IMG/VR virus record: IMGVR_UViG_3300025282_000207
Location: 1 to 26,124 of that record
Strand: one strand, 5' to 3'
Origin: a virus
Length of the DNA stretch: 26,124 nucleotides
The notes below the pieces were generated by a model. That model was not told where the DNA came from, did not search any database, and saw nothing but the letters and a program-made list of their open reading frames with translations. Both the position numbers and the translations under genes were made by a program. Positions 1-6,276 of the stretch are shown in pieces; position 1 is the first letter of the stretch, and each line of letters begins with the position of its first letter.

Positions 1-2
1 CC

Positions 3-2138
3 GGGTATCTTCCAGTTTTAGCTTCAGCTTCTACTACCCAGGTAGGCTCGACTCCAGAAGAGTTGAATTTTCTAGATGGTTCGGCCAAGTCCACTTCCTC
101 GATAACTATCTGCGATGCTGATGCTTTCATAGTCATCGACGGCACTACCACTAAGCAGATACCAGCATCGGACATCAGCACCTATGTTGGTGCAGGCACG
201 ATGTCTTCCTTCCAACTGGAAGATGATGACGGGACTGAGGTAGCGATCTCCAACGCCAAGGAAGTGAAGTTTATCGGTTCCGGTGTCACTACCAACTGGA
301 CCGATACAGATAACGGCACTGACGGCGATCCTTACGATATGACCATCACGGTAGACGCGGCCCAGACCGGAATCACCTCGGTCTATAACGCCAGCTTGAA
401 GGTTGGCCGTGACTCCGGTAACTTGATCGACTTTGCCACCACTGATAACAAGCTGATATTCAGGGTGGAATGTGTCAACGAGGTAGAACTGGTCCAGAAC
501 GCACTGAGCCCTGTGACCAGTGACGGCGTAGCACTAGGTACTGGATCACTCATGTGGAGCGATGCTTTCTTAGCCAGCGGCGCGGTAGTCAACTTCAATA
601 ACGGTGACGTTACGCTCACTCATTCAGCTTGTACGCTGACAGTGGCAGGCGGAACCCTGGCCGCTGCTGCAATCACAGGCACCACCATCGATGCTACGAC
701 TGACTTCACGATTGGGACCACAGTCATCACTGATGATGTGATCACGTTCACTCCCACCAGCAGCGATACAGTGGTGATGACTGCCACAACCAATGGTGCT
801 TTCTCCATTGTCACTACCGATGATAATGCTGCCGCTGCGAACATCACAATAACCGCAGACGGGACGGTAGAGATAGACTCCGCAGGAAATATGACTCTAG
901 ATTCCGGGGCGGATGTTGAAATCAACGCTGACGGCGGGTGCATCAACTTCAAGGATGCTTCATTAGCCCTTGCAGCTATAGTCAACACTTCCTGCGTAGG
1001 CGAACTGAGGATACACGAAGCCGCCAACTACGTCGGGTTCAAGGCTCCCGCACTATCTGCCAATCAAACATGGACTTGGCCTGCCACAAAAGGTTGTTGT
1101 GGTGAAGTTTTAACCTGTGACGGTTGCGGAGTGCTGTCTTTTGCGGCGGCTGGCGGTGGTCGTAGTGTGTCTGGTGATACCGATAACGGCATCATCACCT
1201 GGGTCACTAGTGGTAACACTTTCGCCGCAGAAGCCAACCTACTCTACTCCTCTAATTATCTGACTCTCCTTGGCCCTGCTGATAATGCTACTTCGTCTGG
1301 TATTAACTTGGGTACGTCTGCTGATAACACACTGGGCGTTATCACTTACGACACGCTAGAAGGACGGATTAAAATCCAGAGCAACAACACCGCTAACAGC
1401 ATGGTTATTGAGAATGTTAAGTGGTACTTACTCGACACCGCCAACGGCGATATGAGCAAAGGACTCACGCTGAATCAATTATGCGCCGACAACGAAATCC
1501 TTGCCCTCAAGTCCAGCGATGTGGCCCACGGTGCAACTGGGGTAGCTGAAACCGACACCTTCGGGGCGTTTACGAAGGGGTATGGTGCTGGTGGTGGGTT
1601 AACCATTTTTGGAATCACAGAAGGTGGAACAGGAATCACCATGAAGAGCATTGCAACCAGCGCCGTCACCTCTGACACTTGCGGTTCAGGTGCTACATTT
1701 GCGCTATACCCCTATATAAAATGCGGCACAGGGACGCGGGTTGTAGGTTCCACCGAAAATGCCTGGGCCTTTACGGACGGTTCTGCCACTCGCTTCCTGA
1801 TGAAGGGTGACGGCGACCTCCACGGCGCAGATACATCTATAGCATCCCTCGACACACACTGTGACGTTGGACTGATACGCGCTCTGGAAACCACCAAGCG
1901 CACCGAAGGCATCATCAAGAACCGCTGGGACGACCACGTTAGAGAGAACATATGCTCACTCATCGACGCTGGCCTGTACTCTGTGCCGCCGTGGGAAGGT
2001 GGATTGCTGAATCTCTCTCAGCTATGGCGATTGCACAATGGTGCCATCTGGCAACTGTGGACAAACATCAAAGACCAGAGCGAAGAACTCCTTGGTCTAC
2101 GCCAGCAACTCAATGCTCTCCAAGGAGGATGCCCGTAA
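3..2138 (+). CDS. Tail-fibre/appendage-like structural protein, 5' end cut by window edge
   Basis: The frame is open to the first base of the window, so the start lies outside; 711 residues are visible. Residues about 19-26 (TPEELNFLDG-type) and the stretch near residue 341 (NYVGFKAPALSANQTWTWP followed by G-x-VLT-x-DG-x-GVLSF) match motifs that recur in phage tail-fibre and appendage proteins. The body is rich in Thr, Ser, Gly, Asp and beta-prone, as expected of a trimeric fibre. The last about 30 residues (LWTNIKDQSEELLGLRQQL) look like a short coiled coil. Cysteines sit where Gly/Ser is usual in the motif (GCCGEVLTCDGCG). Its stop overlaps the next start (TAATG) and a GGAGGA ribosome binding site for that gene lies inside its 3' end. 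A receptor-binding or baseplate-attached role is inferred. Confidence 0.7.
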   Translation, partial: GYLPVLASASTTQVGSTPEELNFLDGSAKSTSSITICDADAFIVIDGTTTKQIPASDISTYVGAGTMSSFQLEDDDGTEVAISNAKEVKFIGSGVTTNWTDTDNGTDGDPYDMTITVDAAQTGITSVYNASLKVGRDSGNLIDFATTDNKLIFRVECVNEVELVQNALSPVTSDGVALGTGSLMWSDAFLASGAVVNFNNGDVTLTHSACTLTVAGGTLAAAAITGTTIDATTDFTIGTTVITDDVITFTPTSSDTVVMTATTNGAFSIVTTDDNAAAANITITADGTVEIDSAGNMTLDSGADVEINADGGCINFKDASLALAAIVNTSCVGELRIHEAANYVGFKAPALSANQTWTWPATKGCCGEVLTCDGCGVLSFAAAGGGRSVSGDTDNGIITWVTSGNTFAAEANLLYSSNYLTLLGPADNATSSGINLGTSADNTLGVITYDTLEGRIKIQSNNTANSMVIENVKWYLLDTANGDMSKGLTLNQLCADNEILALKSSDVAHGATGVAETDTFGAFTKGYGAGGGLTIFGITEGGTGITMKSIATSAVTSDTCGSGATFALYPYIKCGTGTRVVGSTENAWAFTDGSATRFLMKGDGDLHGADTSIASLDTHCDVGLIRALETTKRTEGIIKNRWDDHVRENICSLIDAGLYSVPPWEGGLLNLSQLWRLHNGAIWQLWTNIKDQSEELLGLRQQLNALQGGCP

Positions 2139-2497
2139 TGGCAATCACATTCAATACTGATAGGCTCCAGGGTCTTGAGGGCACGACTATCTCAGGAGTC
2201 TACGGCAGAATCCAAACGGTCACGGTCAAGAAGTACGACGCCACTTCTAACCCAAGCGTGGCAGTCCAGTGGAAGTGCCTCTACGATGTGGTTCTCCACG
2301 CTAGTGCTGTAAAACGGAACGCTGATGATGAATACCCAGAGTGGGGCAACCGCCTTCGCAGCCGTGAGATAGACCACTTCACTTGCACCTACGACCCGAC
2401 CAGCAACAGCAACCCATATGCCCAGGCGTATGCAGACCTCAAGACCAAGCTGGCGGCAGGCGGTAGCCCCATCGCATCCAGCATCGCAGACGCATAA
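2138..2497 (+). CDS. Unrecognised protein downstream of fibre gene
   Basis: A 119-residue protein. I chose the ATG at 2138 because it overlaps the fibre stop (TAATG) and follows AAGGAGGA by 8 bases; the frame also opens upstream from 1952 but that would lie inside the fibre gene. The sequence is soluble and mixed alpha/beta, starts MAITFNTDRLQGL and ends with a short Ala/Ser-rich tail. There is no signal peptide, membrane segment or recognised domain. Its position between a fibre gene and the membrane-protein cassette suggests a small virion or fibre-assembly protein, but that is context only. Confidence 0.6.
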   Translation: MAITFNTDRLQGLEGTTISGVYGRIQTVTVKKYDATSNPSVAVQWKCLYDVVLHASAVKRNADDEYPEWGNRLRSREIDHFTCTYDPTSNSNPYAQAYADLKTKLAAGGSPIASSIADA

Positions 2498-2505
2498 GGA
2501 GGAGT

Positions 2506-2808
2506 ATGGCTAACCTGACACCGTACCTGACCGAGAAGTACACCAAGATGATTGCGGAGATTACCGCCGACCTGGGGAAGACGGCTGATGACCTTGCCAA
2601 CGCGCAGAACATCATCCGCGCCCTGAAGAACCCAGACATGATGGTGAACGGCGTGTCCCTCACGCTGGACATGGTGCAGATAATGGAGAACGGAGACATC
2701 CGCTTGCTCCCGCCTGTTCCTACGCCCATCACTGAGACTTGCGTGAAGGCACCGGAGCCAGACAAGAACGGCAAGAAAGACTCCAAGGAACTGGTCAATG
2801 CAAGTTAG
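2506..2808 (+). CDS. Small helical protein, function unknown
   Basis: A 100-residue protein with a strong ribosome binding site (AAGGAGGAGT directly before the ATG). Residues 1-50 are predicted mainly helical (YLTEKYTKMIAEITADLGK...), followed by a beta-prone segment and a Lys-rich C terminus. I do not recognise the family. It overlaps the next gene by 11 bases in another frame, so the two are probably translationally coupled. Confidence 0.6.
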   Translation: MANLTPYLTEKYTKMIAEITADLGKTADDLANAQNIIRALKNPDMMVNGVSLTLDMVQIMENGDIRLLPPVPTPITETCVKAPEPDKNGKKDSKELVNAS

Positions 2809-3331
2809 CCAGCAAGTCTACGAGGACGCGCAGTACCAGTCCTCTGATCCCATTGGATACCAGCCACCTATTCCCGCTGGCATCCATGACATCGAGTTGT
2901 CGTGGGACCGGCACAAGGGGTATATGCGCGTCATCATCGAGGGTCAGAAGTACTGGTTCAAAGAGTACCTGGGCAAGGCACAGGTTCTCTCCTGCGACAA
3001 CAAGCGGGGCAGACTTAACCTACGCGCTATAGCCCAGATTAACGGCGAGACTCTGACCATGTGGCGCGACCCTAACGCTCCACCTCATGAGGAGGTGGAA
3101 GGGATCAGGCGCGAGAAGACTCACAACCGCCTCTGCTACCGTAGGCCGTCCCAAGAGTGGCGGCTGCGTGACGAGCGCATGGACTGGAACCACCCTGATG
3201 CGCTGGTACTTACCAAGAGTTACGTTGGCGACCTGAACGCAGAGTGGCACGCGAATGACAGCATCGCCCACATCTACCACAACGGCTACGCCATCATCGA
3301 CAAGGATGATGTAGCCCACCTATATGAGTAA
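2798..3331 (+). CDS. Unrecognised 177-residue protein
   Basis: It starts with an ATG inside the 3' end of the preceding gene and its last base is the first base of the next ATG (GTAATGG). The protein is rich in Trp, Tyr, His, Arg and Asp, with no membrane segment or signal peptide. It contains WDRHKGYMRVIIEGQKYWF near the N terminus and a C-terminal section beginning AEWHANDSIAHIYHNGYA. The aromatic and His content could fit a carbohydrate-binding or virion decoration protein, but no family was recognised and this is not a functional call. Confidence 0.55.
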   Translation: MQVSQQVYEDAQYQSSDPIGYQPPIPAGIHDIELSWDRHKGYMRVIIEGQKYWFKEYLGKAQVLSCDNKRGRLNLRAIAQINGETLTMWRDPNAPPHEEVEGIRREKTHNRLCYRRPSQEWRLRDERMDWNHPDALVLTKSYVGDLNAEWHANDSIAHIYHNGYAIIDKDDVAHLYE

Positions 3332-3597
3332 TGGCAGAAGAAGAGGAGGAGCAGAAACCAGAACGACGGGACGAGAACCGGGTACAGATGACGAGTCAAG
3401 ATATCGTCCGTCTGATCATAGCGGCGCCCGTGATTTTTACCTGGTTGTTCCTCGGATCCCGCATCATAATTTCTGCGACAAACAGCGAGGCAGTTCTAAA
3501 TAATATCGAGCCTTTATTAACAGTTTTAAGCATCCTAACCATCCCATGTGTGGGAATCTTGCAGTCTTTGTTCTCCAACGGAGGGGATAAGAAATGA
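3331..3597 (+). CDS. Two-segment membrane protein, holin candidate
   Basis: An 88-residue protein with a highly charged N terminus (MAEEEEEQKPERRDE), a hydrophobic segment at about residues 28-48 (LIIAAPVIFTWLFLGSRIII), a polar stretch, a second hydrophobic segment at about 60-80 (LLTVLSILTIPCVGILQSLF), and a short C terminus ending in KK. Small size, two membrane segments and charged termini fit class II-type holins. It sits first in a group of overlapping small membrane-protein genes, which supports a lysis role. It overlaps the next ATG by four bases (ATGA). Confidence 0.55.
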   Translation: MAEEEEEQKPERRDENRVQMTSQDIVRLIIAAPVIFTWLFLGSRIIISATNSEAVLNNIEPLLTVLSILTIPCVGILQSLFSNGGDKK

Positions 3598-4445
3598 GTC
3601 TCTTTGAGAAACTAGCCCATCTGGTAGGGCATCGGAAGGTGCCGGTCCCTGCTATGCCAGGGATCAGTGTGCCTAGAATCTCATTCGGCAGCCGTGCCAC
3701 GCTGAAGATAATCGTCTTCACAGTCCTGGTGTCGTTAGCGGCGGTGGGTACGGGGATGTATTTCACCATCCGCGATGTCGTTCACGGGTCATGGAACTGG
3801 CCTGATAGCGGGGCGGCCTACTACGCCAGCGAGGACGGGCTGGGAACGATGGGCCAGCAGTTGCCGCTTAATGAAGACGGCACGGAATCACAGACCCTAG
3901 AGATACGCATGGCTGACGGCTCTAGGATGGAGTCACTGACCGCCGTACTTGAGATGGGAAAAGCATCGGTGGACTGCATGGCCGTTGAGCGTGCCGCAGG
4001 GACAGGCTATCTCTGGGTGGACACGTTCACGATGAACGAGCTAGTGGCACCCACCCTGACTATGAACGCCAGCTTCATACACAAGTTGACACTGAGCGGA
4101 AATGTAGATGGACACCACGTTGGCCCGACCCAGAACAGCGCGGGTGCGCCCGACATCACAGTGGAATCAACGCGCGGCGCAGGTATCTATAATGCTTCAG
4201 GCACGGTAGACAGACTGCTCATTAGCCTGGCAGGAGACGCCTACATAAAAGATGTGTCAATCACAGGTCACTGTTCCACGGGGCCGATAGACTTGGACTT
4301 CATCAAGGCTGGCAATTTCAATCTCACTAATGTCGAGATTGGTGACGACGGAAATATCAATACCGTAGCCGTGGACATCGGCAGCGACACTATCATACAT
4401 ACTCTCGCAGATACGTTTGTCGATAAGAGCATCATAGTTAAGTGA
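3594..4445 (+). CDS. Membrane-anchored beta-rich protein
   Basis: A 283-residue protein. A single hydrophobic segment at about residues 38-59 (IIVFTVLVSLAAVGTGMYFTI) follows a basic N terminus, so the protein is probably anchored with a large outer domain. That domain (residues 65-283) is rich in alternating short beta-prone stretches (TLTMNASFIHKLTLSGNVDG, DVSITGHCSTGPIDLDF), resembling a right-handed beta-helix or fibre fold. It is translationally coupled to the gene before it (ATGA) and to a small GTG-started ORF after it (GTGA). A membrane-tethered beta-helix within a lysis-type cassette is unusual; function is unknown. Confidence 0.55.
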   Translation: MSLFEKLAHLVGHRKVPVPAMPGISVPRISFGSRATLKIIVFTVLVSLAAVGTGMYFTIRDVVHGSWNWPDSGAAYYASEDGLGTMGQQLPLNEDGTESQTLEIRMADGSRMESLTAVLEMGKASVDCMAVERAAGTGYLWVDTFTMNELVAPTLTMNASFIHKLTLSGNVDGHHVGPTQNSAGAPDITVESTRGAGIYNASGTVDRLLISLAGDAYIKDVSITGHCSTGPIDLDFIKAGNFNLTNVEIGDDGNINTVAVDIGSDTIIHTLADTFVDKSIIVK

Positions 4446-4579
4446 TCAGACGCAGGCCAAATAGACTGTTGCAGTGGTTCAAGTGTCAGATGGGCTGGCA
4501 CCAGCTTGTGCTATGCGGCTGCGCTACCACGCTGATGTGTATCTGGTGCCTGGCAAGTGAACGCAATGCGGGAGATTAG
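4442..4579 (+). CDS. Tiny Cys-rich protein (possible)
   Basis: A 45-codon frame starting at GTG 4442, overlapping the previous stop as GTGA. The basic start MIRRRPNRLLQWF is followed by five cysteines (C15, C25, C27, C33, C36) and H20 in a mostly hydrophobic stretch (HQLVLCGCATTLMCIWCLAS). It could be a small zinc-binding or membrane-associated protein. Support is the tight coupling and the regular Cys spacing; against it are the short length, the GTG start and lack of a clear ribosome binding site. Its 3' end overlaps the next gene by 23 bases. Confidence 0.4.
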   Translation: MIRRRPNRLLQWFKCQMGWHQLVLCGCATTLMCIWCLASERNAGD

Positions 4580-4739
4580 AGAGCTAACCGAGCAGTTCCA
4601 TAAGTTTCTGAATAACGATTTCAGGCATCTGGTGGTGGAGGTTGCCTACGTGAAGGGTCAGCTCAAGATCGTTCTTATGCTGATGGGTATAATCACCGTT
4701 GCGGTGGTAGGGTTGGCTGTCCAAGAGGTATTGAAATGA
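4557..4739 (+). CDS. XhlA/holin-accessory-like membrane protein
   Basis: A 60-residue protein starting at GTG 4557 (an ATG at 4566 is the alternative). Residues 4-32 form an amphipathic helix (REIRELTEQFHKFLNNDFRHL), and residues 35-58 a single membrane segment (LKIVLMLMGIITVAVVGLAV). An N-terminal helix followed by one C-terminal membrane segment is the architecture of XhlA-type holin-associated proteins. It overlaps the next gene as ATGA. The call rests on architecture and neighbours rather than conserved residues. Confidence 0.5.
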   Translation: MNAMREIRELTEQFHKFLNNDFRHLVVEVAYVKGQLKIVLMLMGIITVAVVGLAVQEVLK

Positions 4740-4888
4740 TAGGCAAGATACGACCCCAGATATTCACAGCGATAGCCCTGCTTGGAGCCATCACTGGCTA
4801 CGCTATTTATTCTGACATGGTGGAAATAGCAACCGGGACCGTAGGTGGGATGGTGGCGCTCGCGATGAAAATAATGGAAGGAGACTAG
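4736..4888 (+). CDS. Very small hydrophobic protein, holin candidate
   Basis: A 50-residue protein whose ATG overlaps the preceding stop (ATGA). It has a basic start (MIGKIRPQ), one membrane segment at about residues 9-25 (IFTAIALLGAITGYAIY), a short polar turn and a second weaker hydrophobic stretch (TGTVGGMVALAMKIM). It is the last rightward gene before a two-base gap to the convergent resolvase gene. It fits a small holin or antiholin. Confidence 0.5.
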   Translation: MIGKIRPQIFTAIALLGAITGYAIYSDMVEIATGTVGGMVALAMKIMEGD

Positions 4889-4890
4889 GG

Positions 4891-5538
4891 TTATTCAGGG
4901 ACGTCCTTGAGCATCATGTCAACTAGCACCTCCTGGCGGATGACCAGGAGGTGCAGTAGACCTACGGCGATGGCATCGATAGCGTCTTCTGGGTAGTAGC
5001 GGTACTCAGTGCCCAGGTGCCCTATCACGCCGGCCATGAGTTTCTCTTTGGCGCTCCCATCTTTAGCCCACTCCCCGCATCTTGGAGACACTGTGGCTTT
5101 GATGGTCTGGTTGTTGTAAGTGCGGACAACAAGGCCAGGGCTAACCCCTCGTTTTTTCCCTAGCCCTCGTGACCAGGTGTTGATCTCGGAGAACACTGCC
5201 TCCAGGGAGATCGCTGGTTTGCGATGCCTGGGTATCGGTCTTTCGATCGCGACTGACCCCAATATCGGATCGCAGAGCTCATAGATCTTCTGGAGCTCAG
5301 ACCTTACCAGTGTTGCTCTTTCGGCCAGGCTTCCGTTTGGTACCTCTATCACTCCGACCGCTGCTGGGTGGACTTCCTCCATTGTCTTCCACCACGCCCA
5401 CCCGGTTTGGTGTGATCCTGGGTCTATCGCTAGGACCCCCCGCTGCAGCACTTCCGGGTTGGTCTTTTTTCGAGACAGTCGATCGAGGGATATGTCTCCT
5501 CGTGATTTGACGGAAGGCTTTTTCGTGCTGACATTCAT
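4891..5538 (-). CDS. RuvC-like Holliday junction resolvase
   Basis: A 215-residue protein with an RNase H-fold resolvase pattern. Strand 1 is GVLAIDPGSHQTGWA with D39; the second acidic position is E99 in SVAIERP; the C-terminal pair D185 and D188 lies in PEDAIDAIAVGLLH. Four acids with a final D-x2-D spacing match the RuvC catalytic set. It should cut four-way junctions or branched DNA before packaging. I chose the ATG at 5538 because AAGGGGAGAG precedes it; an upstream start at 5583 is possible. The first about 30 residues are a basic extension. The gene overlaps, in another frame, the 3' part of the upstream zinc-finger ORF by about 240 bases, which is unusual. Confidence 0.8.
   Translation of the reverse strand: MNVSTKKPSVKSRGDISLDRLSRKKTNPEVLQRGVLAIDPGSHQTGWAWWKTMEEVHPAAVGVIEVPNGSLAERATLVRSELQKIYELCDPILGSVAIERPIPRHRKPAISLEAVFSEINTWSRGLGKKRGVSPGLVVRTYNNQTIKATVSPRCGEWAKDGSAKEKLMAGVIGHLGTEYRYYPEDAIDAIAVGLLHLLVIRQEVLVDMMLKDVPE
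4926..4954. repeat. Perfect 11-bp hairpin at the convergent gene junction
   Basis: GCACCTCCTGG (4926-4936) and CCAGGAGGTGC (4944-4954) are perfect inverted repeats with a 7-base loop. They lie in the last 60 bases of the resolvase gene, just beyond the end of the rightward cassette. There is no T run on either strand, so this is not a canonical terminator. It could still slow or end transcription from either side where the two units collide. Confidence 0.5.
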
Positions 5539-5881
5539 GGTCTCTCCCCTTTTCCCAGGTGTCGAATGCTTGCCTGCAGGCAAGGCATTTGCAGACTACC
5601 TTTACTCCGTTCTCTTCCAAGTAGTGCGAGCTGAGCATCCCGTAACGCTCTGTTGCTTCTAGTTCAACATTGGGATACCTGTCTGCCAGGATCCGCCAGC
5701 GTCGATGGAGTCCTCGCCCTCGTGGTTTAGTATTTGGTGCGTGAGTCCTCGATGGGGTAGTCGCAGTGGATGTTGTCGAGCCAACCACAGATTCTACAAC
5801 TATCGTAGGCTCCGTAATGGTCGGATTCTCGATGGACTGCGTTTTCTTGAAAACATTTAGGACACGAGTGAACCAGTTCAT
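5297..5881 (-). CDS. Zinc-finger-like ORF overlapping the resolvase gene
   Basis: A 194-codon frame starting MNWFTRVLNVFKK at ATG 5881, overlapping the previous stop as ATGA, with GGAGG 11 bases upstream. Residues about 17-50 are Thr/Ser-rich and look like a linker. The middle (RRWRILADRYPNVELEATE, then CKCLACRQAF...HECQH) looks like a genuine domain with a C-x2-C...H-x-C-x-H zinc-finger pattern. From about 5538 downward the frame lies inside the resolvase gene and becomes low-complexity (Gly, Ser, Pro, Arg), so that part may be a passive read-through. Either this is a real out-of-frame overlap or the gene boundaries are disturbed by an indel. DNA binding is a guess. Confidence 0.45.
   Translation of the reverse strand: MNWFTRVLNVFKKTQSIENPTITEPTIVVESVVGSTTSTATTPSRTHAPNTKPRGRGLHRRWRILADRYPNVELEATERYGMLSSHYLEENGVKVVCKCLACRQAFDTWEKGRDHECQHEKAFRQITRRHIPRSTVSKKDQPGSAAAGGPSDRPRITPNRVGVVEDNGGSPPSSGRSDRGTKRKPGRKSNTGKV
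5727..5880 (-). other. Alternative-frame zinc-ribbon segment without its own start
   Basis: In the third reverse frame, the stretch downstream of 5880 reads YELVHSCPKCFQENA...DSCRICGWLDN and stops with TAA at 5729-5727. The CPKC / CRICG pair, about 20 residues apart, is a classical zinc ribbon and unlikely to arise as a shadow. No ATG, GTG or TTG start is available close upstream. The frame would be joined to the upstream 132-residue protein by a +1 (or -2) shift at the A8 run at 5899-5906. It may be a frameshift product, the remains of a separate gene, or coincidence. Confidence 0.35.
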
Positions 5882-6276
5882 AGTTTCTTGAACCTCCGTT
5901 TTTTTTGTGTGGGAACGCATTGTTCGCATCTGACAACGGTATCTGGACATTCTTTTCCGTCCCCGTAGATACATCCGGTGTATCTGAGGACGTTCCGGAG
6001 AAGCTGGTCTCTTGAGTACCATTCGTCGAACAGTCTGCCGAATTCCTCACTGCCACCTCCATCCATGAATGCGTTGTGGTCTTCGTCGAGTTCTGATTGA
6101 CCAAACTGTAGCAACAGCAGCTGCTCCAGGACTTGGCCGTGTTTCTGTAAGTCTTGCTTCAGGCTTGCATTCAGTGCGGTCGAGGGTGTTACCCATATCT
6201 CTCCATCTTCTTCCAGGCCGATGATGACCCCGCTGTCATCGAGCTCCGTTATCAGCTGGGCTGCAGGGTGCACCAC
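5878..6276 (-). CDS. TubC-N-like docking-domain protein with Cys-rich tail
   Basis: A 132-residue protein starting at GTG 6276 (TAGTG overlap with the primase stop; GGAGAG upstream). Residues 1-50 (LITELDDSGVIIGLEEDGEIWV ... ASLKQDLQKHGQVLEQLL, quoted in parts) fit the small TubC N-terminal docking fold that is often found next to phage and mobile-element primases. The middle is acidic and the C terminus has four cysteines (CIYGDGKECP...CEQC) then a basic tail KKRRFKKL. The end of the gene contains an A8 run. It probably works with the neighbouring primase-helicase, as inferred from context. Confidence 0.55.
   Translation of the reverse strand: MVHPAAQLITELDDSGVIIGLEEDGEIWVTPSTALNASLKQDLQKHGQVLEQLLLLQFGQSELDEDHNAFMDGGGSEEFGRLFDEWYSRDQLLRNVLRYTGCIYGDGKECPDTVVRCEQCVPTQKKRRFKKL

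Noticed and set aside
620-1027. Reverse-strand open frame in the fibre gene
   Set aside because: Low-complexity Val/Ala/Ser translation opposite a Thr/Ala-rich gene, with no ribosome binding site.
1952-2137. Upstream extension of the gene at 2138
   Set aside because: The extension lies inside the fibre gene, lacks a ribosome binding site, and the strong site and TAATG overlap at 2138 give a better start.
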